Source: Nitrosopumilaceae archaeon (GTDB taxonomy: Archaea > Thermoproteota > Nitrososphaeria > Nitrososphaerales > Nitrosopumilaceae). From it: a stretch of 8,566 nucleotides of DNA. This document shows, piece after piece, positions 1 through 6,389 of this stretch (positions within the stretch are counted from its first letter, which is position 1; the number at the start of each line of letters is the position of its first letter). Both the position numbers and the translations under genes were made by a program. The DNA is taken from the NCBI GenBank assembly GCA_021296165.1, contig JAGWAW010000051.1, positions 960-9,525 on the forward strand. Reading direction: 5' to 3'. Under the pieces are notes generated by a model. That model worked only from the letters and a program-made list of their open reading frames with translations. It was not told the origin of the DNA and did not search any database.

Positions 1-507
1 ACACCCAGAAGAGGATGGACGCCCTGGCCAAGGCGGGGTACGTCAACTTTTACGAGGACGAGATGACCATGCTGTTGTCTGCCCAAGCGGGCCGGGGATG
101 GCTGCCGCGCGGCGGGCGCGAGACAATCAAGACCACCTTCTCCAGAAGGTCGATGAAGGTCTTCGGCGCCCTGGGCAGGGGCGTGCTGCACGTGATGTCG
201 GCCAGCTCGACCAAATCCGCGGTGTTCAAGGTCTTTCTGGAGGCGCTCCGCCAAAAGTACGGCAGGGTGGCATTCGTGACCGACAACGCCAGGTCCCACA
301 AGTCGCAACTCATCCAGTGTGGTCCTGATATACCTGCCCCCATACACCCCGCAGCTGAACCCCATCGAGGTGCAGTGGCGGATGATCAAGGCCCGGCTGG
401 CCGGGAGGTACTATTCCACCGAGGATGAGATGGAGCGCTCCATCATACGACTGGTCGAGTCCGGCGAGGTGCAGCCCGTCCGGATATCCGGCCTGCCGAT
501 GGCATGA
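1..507 (+). pseudogene. IS630-family DDE transposase, 5'-truncated by window and frameshifted
   Basis: This is the 3' part of a transposase that would cut and paste an insertion sequence by DDE chemistry. The reading frame is already open at base 3 and runs through a FYEDEM block (first acidic catalytic position, about bases 48-65) and VTDNARSHKS (second Asp, about 276-305). It then drifts into nonsense. The homologous sequence resumes one base later at 319 in another frame as VVLIYLPPYTPQLNPIE, with the third catalytic Glu, and ends at TGA 505-507. Only 27 residues separate the second Asp from the Glu if the frames are joined, against 34 in the D34E layout usual for IS630/Tc1-mariner enzymes. 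That fits loss of about 20 nt, which also explains the frame change. The protein cannot be intact from this copy unless the shift is a sequencing error. The 5' part lies outside the window. No terminal inverted repeat could be assigned downstream of the stop. Confidence 0.85.
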
Positions 508-610
508 TACGAGAGCGGGCGCCACACCACCATACCGCGAGGCCGACCCCACACGAAGCCGTGCAGCTCCGCACACCCAAACGACTCCGGCCGGACACGT
601 TGCAGCTCGC

Positions 611-642
611 CGCACCTCGGAGGTCGCACGTCCGAGTGCGGT
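611..642. repeat. Imperfect inverted repeat (hairpin)
   Basis: The left arm ccgcacctcgg (611-621) pairs with the right arm ccgagtgcgg (633-642). This gives 10 base pairs with one bulged C in the left arm and an 11-nt loop. It lies 104 nt past the transposase stop. It could be part of the insertion-sequence end or an RNA hairpin; no T-run follows, so it is not a typical terminator. Confidence 0.5.
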
Positions 643-822
643 CAGGCGGCGCACTGGCCGTAAGCCCCCCCCCCCGCCATGTTTTGACGAACATCATACC
701 ATTATTGCACTAATTTTAGATCGTGAGTTGCCGGATCCTACTTGCCTCTACTATGCGTAGACAGTTCGCGTCCTAGCCTGTCTCAGCTCGCATACGGCAA
801 GACCCCTAGCCCTCCGCAATCC

Positions 823-829
823 GTATAAC
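823..829 (+). promoter_or_regulatory. Putative TATA box of the SWIM gene
   Basis: The element gtataac is centred 26 nt upstream of the ATG at 852, the distance expected for an archaeal TATA box serving a leaderless transcript. There is no Shine-Dalgarno sequence before the ATG. A second AT-rich candidate (around 709-720) lies about 135 nt upstream and would give a long leader. Confidence 0.4.
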
Positions 830-851
830 GGCCTCCGGGCCACGCCAAGCC

Positions 852-2468
852 ATGTCGGAGAGCGACAGGGCTGCATGGCATCAGTTCACCCACCCCTCGG
901 TGGTGCGCCAGCAGTGCACCAGGGGCATATACGGCCAGGGCTCCAAGTACTACAAGGGAAACAGGATAGCATCCGTACGGCTCAACGGCAGCACGGCAGA
1001 GGCCAAGACGTCCGGGGCGCAAAAGTACGACATACTCCTGAGCCTGGACGACGAGGCGGTCATATGCACCTGCCCGTACGGGCAGTACGGATGGTTCTGC
1101 AAGCACATGGTGGCCGCGATGCTGCACGTACACCACAACCTCGAGGAGCTGCTGGATCAGGAGCAGAGGCGCATAAAGGCCGTGGACAGGTTCCTGGCCA
1201 CCCTCCCCGCCGAGAGGACACTGGGCTTTCTGGCCTCCAAGCTCAAGCACGACGGCGACATGTACACGGAATTCATAGAGAAGATGGGCCTCAGGGACAC
1301 CTCGGTGCGGCCGGATCCCGTCCGCCTCCTGGAGCGAACATACCAGGACGCCCTGGCCAAGGGCCGGATACGGGGCAACCTGGACCTGGACGAGGTGTTC
1401 AACATAGCCCGGGACTGCCGGGAGGACGGCGAGCACGCCGAGGCGACGGGCGCCTACCTGGCCCTGGCGTCCACCATCACCAAACACATGGACACCACCG
1501 AAGACCCCGACGGGTTCTATGCCGACTGTACCATAGAGGCCGTACAGCACCTGGCCGAGTCGGTGGCGCGGGAGGACCCCGACCCGCAGAGGAAGGCCGA
1601 GTGCGCGTCGCGCGTGCTGGAGCTGTGTATGGCGGCCGACGGGCGCCTCGCGCCCCACTACGCCGACGCCTTGGAGACCATGTGCGGAACCGCACAGGAC
1701 ATGGAACGCATGGAGGGTATGATCAACGAGGCCCTGCGCTCGGAGATCCCCAGGCACGGCATGGCCGCCCTGGCGCGCGTAAAGGCCCACATACTGGAGG
1801 AGACCGGACGTCGCGAGCAGGCCGTCCGGTTCCTGTCCGAGGCATACCACATAGACGAGGGGCTGGCCCTCATGTACATGAGGATGCTACACCACGAGGA
1901 CCCCGCGCACGCCCGGCGTGGAGCCCGGGAGGCGGCCGCCGCGCTCCCCGACAGTACCGCGGTGGCCCGGGCCGCCCTGGACATATTCGAGGCCGGGGAC
2001 CCCGACTACATGAACACGGCCCGGCGGCTCTTCCTAGAGACCGGGGAGTGGACGTACCTGGACATGATAAAGGGACACTCCCCCGACTGGCGGGCGGAGC
2101 TGCGCCGCCTGCGCGATACCATGATCCGGCCGGACGCGGGCCGCGTCGTGGAGATGTACCTGCGCGAGGGCATGCGCGATGAGGCAATGGAGGCGGTGGA
2201 GGCCGCCGACATGCTGGACATATACCACGAGTTCAGGCCCCGGCTCGCCCGTAGATATGGCGCCAGGTACTTTGGGGCGTACGGCAGGAAGATCCGGGAG
2301 TTTGCCGCATCCCGCACGGGCCGGGACCACTACTCCAAGGTGAGGGACCACCTCACGTGGCTGCGCGAGACACCCGGGTGCGGGGAGGCATTCGGCGCGC
2401 TGCTGGAAGATATACGCGCCGCCCACCCCGGCCGGCGCCTTCTCCTGAAGATCGTCAGCGACCTGTAG
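852..2468 (+). CDS. SWIM zinc-finger domain protein with helical-repeat C-terminus
   Basis: The 538-aa protein carries an N-terminal SWIM zinc finger: Cys72-x-Cys74, eight residues, Cys83-x-His85 (read as CTCPYGQYGWFCKHM). The fold binds zinc and is used for DNA or protein contacts. It is preceded by a region (residues 20-70) with the SKYYKGNRI and LLSLDDEAVICTC pattern usual in SWIM proteins. Residues 100-538 are Ala/Glu/Arg-rich, with amphipathic helices resembling a TPR-like solenoid, probably a protein-interaction scaffold. No catalytic motif is visible. ATG 852 is the first start after an in-frame stop at 807-809 and sits 26 nt after a TATA-like element. The stop (TAG 2466-2468) overlaps the end of the convergent helicase gene by 14 nt. 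SWIM proteins recur beside SNF2-type helicases in bacteria (YwqB/YwqA), so a joint role is plausible but inferred. The exact function is unknown. Confidence 0.9.
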   Translation: MSESDRAAWHQFTHPSVVRQQCTRGIYGQGSKYYKGNRIASVRLNGSTAEAKTSGAQKYDILLSLDDEAVICTCPYGQYGWFCKHMVAAMLHVHHNLEELLDQEQRRIKAVDRFLATLPAERTLGFLASKLKHDGDMYTEFIEKMGLRDTSVRPDPVRLLERTYQDALAKGRIRGNLDLDEVFNIARDCREDGEHAEATGAYLALASTITKHMDTTEDPDGFYADCTIEAVQHLAESVAREDPDPQRKAECASRVLELCMAADGRLAPHYADALETMCGTAQDMERMEGMINEALRSEIPRHGMAALARVKAHILEETGRREQAVRFLSEAYHIDEGLALMYMRMLHHEDPAHARRGAREAAAALPDSTAVARAALDIFEAGDPDYMNTARRLFLETGEWTYLDMIKGHSPDWRAELRRLRDTMIRPDAGRVVEMYLREGMRDEAMEAVEAADMLDIYHEFRPRLARRYGARYFGAYGRKIREFAASRTGRDHYSKVRDHLTWLRETPGCGEAFGALLEDIRAAHPGRRLLLKIVSDL

Positions 2469-5400
2469 GGATCGTGCCCGCGTCCACATAGTACCCGTCG
2501 GCGCGCGCCTCGGGGGATAGTGTTCCGGCCGGGTTCTGCACCACGAGCACCGCATCACCGTCGGCCACATACAGGTGGCACAGGCCGGCCAGCATGGCGG
2601 CCCGGAGCCACTCGTTGGGCGTGAGCCGGACGTAGCCGTCCATGACGGGCCGGGCCAGTATGTACCGCGGCTCCTGGCCCTCCGACACGATGTCAAACCC
2701 GCGGCCGCTGCCGTGCACGTCGCGGGGGCTGGCTCCCCGCCCCAGCTCAAACCGCATCGCCGCGTCCAGCGCCCGCAGCCGCGCCCGCACCTCCTCGGCG
2801 GGGCCGGGAACCACGCGTATTACCCCCACCAAGGCCGGCCGGCCGGCGGACAGCGCCCCCTCCATCCTGGTGCGGCGGCGCAGCCGGGCCTTGGCCAGGA
2901 GGTACTTTTTGCGGTCCTCCCGCTTGTTGTGTATGGCCAGGCCCACGTTGCCGCCGGCCTTCTTCTTGGCCAGCAGGCCCACAATGTCGTCGCCTATCTT
3001 CTGCAGCAGTATGTCCATGGACGCCAGGCCGTACTTTTCGGACGAGGCGGCGCGGCCCTCCCGCTCCTTCCGCACGCGGTCCACCTGCCCGGCCAGCGCC
3101 GAGACGGCCGCCCTCTCCGACTCCCGCACGGCCGCCTCATACCCGGCCGGGGCGGCCGGGGCGCCCCCCATGTACAGGTCCAATATGGCCGAGGGCGGAA
3201 CGTCCCGGGCCCCGTCCCCGTTGCACATGCAGGCGGTCATCATCTTGGCGGCGGCGCGGTCCGTCCCGTCGACAACCTCGCCCTCGTGGAAGACCATGTA
3301 CCCGTCGGCGCCGTACGGATCCGTAAAGACCGCCACCGGGCCGGCGCCGTACAGCCCCCGGGCCCAGTCCAGCGCCGCCTCGAACAGCGGGTGGCCGACG
3401 GTCACCAGCTCGGCGCCGGGGTGCGTCATCCTGGTCCGCTTGTCGAAGGCCACGGCCGGCAGGGTGTCGGTGCGGTATCCGGCCCGCAGCGCCATCTCCT
3501 CGGGCACCCTCACCGAGGCCACCCCGCCGGACACATGCGTCACCGAGCCGCCGGCCCGGCCCAGTATGAGCGCCAGCATCTGCGCCGCGTACCCGGGGAC
3601 CAGGCGCCCCTCCCGGGCCGCGTCCCGGACGTCCCGCAGGGGAGTGAGGTCCATGTACTTGGTGGCCAGCCCGTCCCTCATGTACTCTTGGATGCGCTCG
3701 CTGTCGGGGGTCACCGCCTCGTCCAGCTCCCGCATTATCTGGTCCTGGCTGCGGGAGTTCACCGCGGTGTCCAGAAGCATCTGGGAGAGGCTCCGCCCCG
3801 GGATGATGTCGCTTATGACGTCAAAGACCTTGTCGCTACCCATGGCCTCCTTTATCTCCTGAAGCTTTGCAAACAGGGTCTGCATTATCTGCCCCTCCCG
3901 GGTGTCCGCATATACCATATTGAAGACGCGCACCGGGCGCCTCTGGCCGTACCGGTGTATGCGCCCCATCCTCTGCTCCAGGCGGTTGGGGTTCCAGGGG
4001 AGGTCGTAGTTCACCATTATGTGGCAGAACTGCAGGTTTATCCCCTCGCCGGCGGCCTCGGTGGCTACCATCACCCGGGTGCGGTCCCGGAATACGGCCT
4101 CGGCCTCCTTGCGGGCGGCCGGGGCCATGCTCCCGTGTATGGTGTTCACCCCATACCCCCACTCCCGCATCCGGGCCGCCAGGTAGTCCAGGGTGTCCTT
4201 GGACTCGGTGAATACCAGCACCTTCTCGTCGGGGTCGTTCCGGTCCAGGGCCTCCATGGTCTCCCTCAGCTGGGCCAGCTTCGTCTCGGCCCCCCGGCGC
4301 ATTATGCTGTCCGCCTGCGATATTATACCCTCCAGCGTCTTGATCTCGGCCTCCAGCTCGTCGCGGCTGCGGGCCACGCTGAGGACCTCCCACTTTTTCT
4401 CCTCGTCCCACCGCTCCTCCTCGGAGAGCTCGTCCATGCGGTCCATGTACCGTACGGTGTCCTCCCCGGACTCCCGCATTATCTCGGCGGCCTTCCCGGC
4501 CCCCTGGAGCAGCTGGTGGAGCCGGTCCCGCCTCCGCCTCAGCGACTCCAGCAGGGCGTGTATGCTGGAGGCGAACCGCCTCTGCAGTATTATGAGCGCG
4601 AACGTGATGTTGTGCCCCTTGGCAGACTGCAGGGCCAGGTTGTACTGCTCGTGCACGTACCGCGACAGGGAATCGTACAGCCGCCGCTCCTCGGCGGACA
4701 GGGACACGTCGGGGGTCGAGACGGTGCGGGGCACGAAGAGCGGGCGGCCCCCAAAGTCCACCATGTCCTCCTTGGCGCGCCTCAGAAACAGCGGGTTGTC
4801 CCCGTCCCTTATGGAGCCGGCCATCATCTCGTCGGCGGCAAAGTATCCCGGTTCCAGCAGGTCCAGGAGCAGCCGGAAGTTGGCCGGATCCCCCTTGTGC
4901 GGGGTGGCCGTCAGGAACAGCAGGTTCTCTGATATGTCCGAGAGTGTTTCGCCCAGGCGGTACCGCCGGGTCTTGGTGGTGCTGCGCCCCGTGGAATAGG
5001 CGCTCATCTTGTGCGCCTCATCCACTATCACCAGGTCGAACCGGGCCGTCCCCAGCGACTCCAGTATGTCGGCGCGCTTGGCAAAGTCTATGGACGTGAT
5101 TATCTGGTCGGCGTCCCATACCCTGGCGCCCCCCGCCTCGCCGTAGCGGCGCCGGTCGACCACCTCGAACCGCTCGTCGAACTTGTCCAGCATCTCCCAG
5201 CGCCACTGCTCCCGGAGCTGGCCGGGCACCACTATCAGGATGCGGCGTACGCGGTGGCGCATCTTCAGCTCTTTCAGCGCGAGGCCGGCCATCACCGTCT
5301 TGCCGGCCCCCGGGTCGTGGGCGAAGAGGTACCGTATCCGGGGCATCCTGAGCAGGCGCCCGTACACGGCGTCTATCTGGTGGGGGAGCGGGTCCACTCG

Positions 5401-5511
5401 CGAGGCGCTCATGGCCAGTATGGGGTCATATGTGGAGGCGTACGCGAACCGCCGCGCCTCCAGGGCCAGGAGCGCGTCGAGCGGATCGGCAGTACCGCCG
5501 GACGGCATCAC
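2455..5511 (-). CDS. SNF2-type superfamily 2 helicase/translocase with C-terminal DUF3883-like domain
   Basis: This 1018-aa protein is a double-stranded DNA translocase or helicase of the HepA/SNF2 type, driven by ATP hydrolysis. The first RecA-like domain has LPHQ (42-45), Walker A DPGAGKT (66-72), DEAH (164-167) and LTATPHKGD (200-208). A charged, partly coiled-coil insertion spans about 320-425. The second RecA-like domain has VLVFTESKDT (431-440), VATEAAGEGINLQ (482-494) and QRMGRIHRYGQ (513-523), including the arginine-finger motif VI. A variable region with a basic Lys/Arg-rich stretch follows. Residues about 936-1000 (GFDIVS, RYILARP, LTPNEW, then LYV and VQNPAG) match the DUF3883 pattern found at the end of this helicase family. 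The Glu-x-Lys usual there is replaced by Leu-Ala-Arg. Translation can start at GTG 5511 or the adjacent ATG 5508; a TATA-like box at 5535-5542 suits either. It converges on the SWIM gene with a 14-nt overlap. Related helicases occur in housekeeping and in defence loci, so the biological role is open. Confidence 0.93.
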   Translation of the reverse strand: MMPSGGTADPLDALLALEARRFAYASTYDPILAMSASRVDPLPHQIDAVYGRLLRMPRIRYLFAHDPGAGKTVMAGLALKELKMRHRVRRILIVVPGQLREQWRWEMLDKFDERFEVVDRRRYGEAGGARVWDADQIITSIDFAKRADILESLGTARFDLVIVDEAHKMSAYSTGRSTTKTRRYRLGETLSDISENLLFLTATPHKGDPANFRLLLDLLEPGYFAADEMMAGSIRDGDNPLFLRRAKEDMVDFGGRPLFVPRTVSTPDVSLSAEERRLYDSLSRYVHEQYNLALQSAKGHNITFALIILQRRFASSIHALLESLRRRRDRLHQLLQGAGKAAEIMRESGEDTVRYMDRMDELSEEERWDEEKKWEVLSVARSRDELEAEIKTLEGIISQADSIMRRGAETKLAQLRETMEALDRNDPDEKVLVFTESKDTLDYLAARMREWGYGVNTIHGSMAPAARKEAEAVFRDRTRVMVATEAAGEGINLQFCHIMVNYDLPWNPNRLEQRMGRIHRYGQRRPVRVFNMVYADTREGQIMQTLFAKLQEIKEAMGSDKVFDVISDIIPGRSLSQMLLDTAVNSRSQDQIMRELDEAVTPDSERIQEYMRDGLATKYMDLTPLRDVRDAAREGRLVPGYAAQMLALILGRAGGSVTHVSGGVASVRVPEEMALRAGYRTDTLPAVAFDKRTRMTHPGAELVTVGHPLFEAALDWARGLYGAGPVAVFTDPYGADGYMVFHEGEVVDGTDRAAAKMMTACMCNGDGARDVPPSAILDLYMGGAPAAPAGYEAAVRESERAAVSALAGQVDRVRKEREGRAASSEKYGLASMDILLQKIGDDIVGLLAKKKAGGNVGLAIHNKREDRKKYLLAKARLRRRTRMEGALSAGRPALVGVIRVVPGPAEEVRARLRALDAAMRFELGRGASPRDVHGSGRGFDIVSEGQEPRYILARPVMDGYVRLTPNEWLRAAMLAGLCHLYVADGDAVLVVQNPAGTLSPEARADGYYVDAGTIPTGR

Positions 5512-5534
5512 TCTGCCGGTTCCATATACCCCGC

Positions 5535-5542
5535 AATAAAAG
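5535..5542 (-). promoter_or_regulatory. Putative TATA box of the helicase gene
   Basis: On the minus strand this reads cttttatt, centred about 27-30 nt before the GTG/ATG start pair (5511/5508). That is consistent with a leaderless transcript. The first 37-bp repeat begins only 7 bp further upstream (5550), so anything binding the repeat would sit beside the TBP/TFB site. Confidence 0.55.
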
Positions 5543-5549
5543 CCGCGGC

Positions 5550-5586
5550 GCTACCGCAGCGTCACAAACCCCATCTCGTGGAACCC
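5550..5586. repeat. Direct repeat copy 1 (helicase-proximal)
   Basis: This is a 37-bp copy with a single substitution relative to the other two (T instead of G at 5574). Read on the minus strand, it would change the Leu codon of the parent coding end to Met. It abuts the helicase promoter. Confidence 0.9.
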
Positions 5587-5620
5587 GGACGCGTGCAAAA
5601 TACAGGGCGCAGCGGCGGCA

Positions 5621-5657
5621 GCTACCGCAGCGTCACAAACCCCAGCTCGTGGAACCC
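5621..5657. repeat. Direct repeat copy 2
   Basis: This 37-bp copy is identical to copy 3 over 36 bases. It lies downstream of the small membrane-protein gene's stop codon and is not in a meaningful open frame: on the minus strand a stop occurs just before it in the matching frame. Confidence 0.9.
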
Positions 5658-5692
5658 ACCGAACTAACCAGAATGCGGGCAGAGTGGTCCGG

Positions 5693-5728
5693 GCTACCGC
5701 AGCGTCACAAACCCCAGCTCGTGGAACC
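5693..5728. repeat. Direct repeat copy 3, overlapping a gene's 3' end
   Basis: On the minus strand this copy encodes the final residues FHELGFVTLR and the TAG stop of the 103-aa membrane protein, plus one base beyond the stop. It is the only copy within a coherent reading frame and so is the likeliest source of the other two. Confidence 0.88.
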
Positions 5729-6005
5729 GCTCTATGTCCTGCACCACCTGCACGTTGCAGGTCTGCTCTATCTTGTAGTCCTCAAAGCAGGCGTCGTAGT
5801 TTTTGGCTATTATTATCATCTGGTCGTATGGTATCCCCGCAAACTCGGGGACGTTGCCGCACTGCAGCAGCCGGAGGCAGTGGGGGAACCCCGAGGCGGG
5901 GCGGGTATTCTCGGGCGCCGGCGGCGAGAGGAACAGTATGAGAACGACCGAGGCGGCCACCACTATTCCAGCCGCCACGATCATCGCACTCCACTTGTCG
6001 GCCAC
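5694..6005 (-). CDS. Small membrane-anchored protein with four cysteines, unknown function
   Basis: This 103-aa protein has a short N-terminus, one hydrophobic helix at about residues 7-26 (SAMIVAAGIVVAASVVLILFL) and a polar C-terminal domain. That domain contains Cys43, Cys49, Cys73 and Cys83, and probably lies outside the membrane, where the cysteines could form disulfides or bind a metal. I recognise no named family. The segment PEFAGIPYDQMIIIAKNYDACFEDYKIEQ looks like genuine folded protein when read in parts, which favours a real gene. GTG 6005 is the only usual start after the upstream in-frame TAA. A TATA-like element 29 nt upstream supports it; internal ATG at residue 8 would cut into the helix. 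The last ten codons and the stop form copy 3 of the direct repeat, so its 3' end is duplicated twice downstream. The gene lies just upstream of the helicase on the same strand. Confidence 0.72.
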   Translation of the reverse strand: MADKWSAMIVAAGIVVAASVVLILFLSPPAPENTRPASGFPHCLRLLQCGNVPEFAGIPYDQMIIIAKNYDACFEDYKIEQTCNVQVVQDIERFHELGFVTLR

Positions 6006-6030
6006 CGGCTTGGTGCGGGAGCGGGCCTCG

Positions 6031-6038
6031 TTTTAGAG
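6031..6038 (-). promoter_or_regulatory. Putative TATA box of the small membrane-protein gene
   Basis: The minus strand reads ctctaaaa here, centred about 29 nt before the GTG at 6005. This matches leaderless archaeal spacing and supports the GTG start. Confidence 0.4.
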
Positions 6039-6092
6039 TTTGGGCGGACTGGGCGCTGTCGCATTCACCGCTGATGCCAATATAGATCATAC

Positions 6093-6313
6093 TCAGGAAC
6101 AGCGGCTCCCCGTCTTGTCCCATACCTGTGCCGTGATGCGGCCGTCCTGGGCAAAGACGAACGTCGGCACGGGGGGCTGCCCAACATCTTCAGGACAGGC
6201 TCTGGGATGTAGCACGGGGTACCGGGCGGCCAGTCCACAATCCGGGATTCCGCGCCAACCCAATATTGCGCAGCAAACGCAAGATAACTTCCGGATCTGG
6301 GGACACCTATTCG
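6093..6313 (-). pseudogene. Probable decayed gene remnant with a one-base frameshift
   Basis: On the minus strand, one frame reads the protein-like segment YLAFAAQYWVGAE, then IVDWPPGTPCYIPEPVLKML, then GSPP. It reaches a run of six C (plus-strand G at 6171-6176) and loses sense. A second frame continues from that point as VPTFVFAQDGRITAQVWDK and stops at TGA (6095-6093). Restoring a seventh C joins them as LGSPPVPTFVF. No ATG, GTG or TTG lies near the 5' side of the first frame, which is closed upstream by TAA at 6314-6316, so the copy appears to lack its start as well. VPTFVFAQDG is loosely like the cis-Pro region of thioredoxin folds, but too short to assign. It could instead be a chance open frame; an alternative frame here also shows a short open run. 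Confidence 0.4.
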
Positions 6314-6359
6314 TTAGATCCCATCAGCCGCGAATGCGGCAACGTCACCATCCCTCCGA

Positions 6360-6368
6360 TTTTTTAAG
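6360..6368 (+). promoter_or_regulatory. Putative TATA box of the four-helix membrane-protein gene
   Basis: The element ttttttaag is centred 26 nt before the ATG at 6390. It is the strongest AT-rich element nearby and fits a leaderless transcript. Confidence 0.55.
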
Positions 6369-6389
6369 CATGCCACGGGCACATCCTGA

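Larger units (their letters stand above)
508..851. other. Non-coding gap between transposase remnant and SWIM gene
   Basis: I find no convincing gene in this 344-nt gap; the ORFs crossing it have Arg/Pro-rich compositions typical of GC-rich non-coding frames. It contains an imperfect hairpin at 611-642, a run of 11 C at 665-675, and an AT-rich stretch at about 680-722 that differs sharply from the surrounding GC-rich sequence. A TATA-like element for the following gene lies at 823-829. The first part probably includes the right end of the insertion sequence, but its boundary is not identifiable from this window alone. Confidence 0.6.
5550..5728. repeat. Three-copy 36-37 bp direct repeat array, 71-72 bp period
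   Basis: The three units lie at 5550-5586, 5621-5657 and 5693-5728. Each starts gctaccgcagcgtcac and ends ctcgtggaacc. Units 2 and 3 are identical over 36 bases; unit 1 differs from them by one base (catctcg for cagctcg). The intervening sequences of 34 nt (5587-5620) and 35 nt (5658-5692) resemble neither each other nor the sequence flanking unit 3, so this is not a simple decayed tandem repeat. The geometry is CRISPR-like, but unit 3 is the 3' coding end of the neighbouring minus-strand gene, no cas gene is visible, and the repeat has little internal dyad. A dispersed repeat, repeated regulatory site or RNA 3'-end element is equally possible. Confidence 0.9.

Noticed and set aside
601..660. 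Possible tRNA: the minus-strand translation DRTRTCDL is a familiar artefact of tRNA T arms
   Set aside because: The stem here encloses a six-base loop without TTCRA, and no acceptor or anticodon stem can be formed around it.
783..1850. 355-codon minus-strand open frame
   Set aside because: It is antisense to the SWIM gene, has no recognisable motif and has shadow-type composition.
2575..4932. 785-codon plus-strand open frame
   Set aside because: It lies wholly antisense to the helicase with its full set of conserved motifs, and its composition (Gly, Pro, His, Arg and Val-rich) is that of a GC-rich shadow frame.
5550..5728. Calling the repeat array a definite CRISPR
   Set aside because: There are only three units, no cas genes and no leader; one unit is coding sequence and the repeat has little dyad symmetry. 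It is kept as a repeat.
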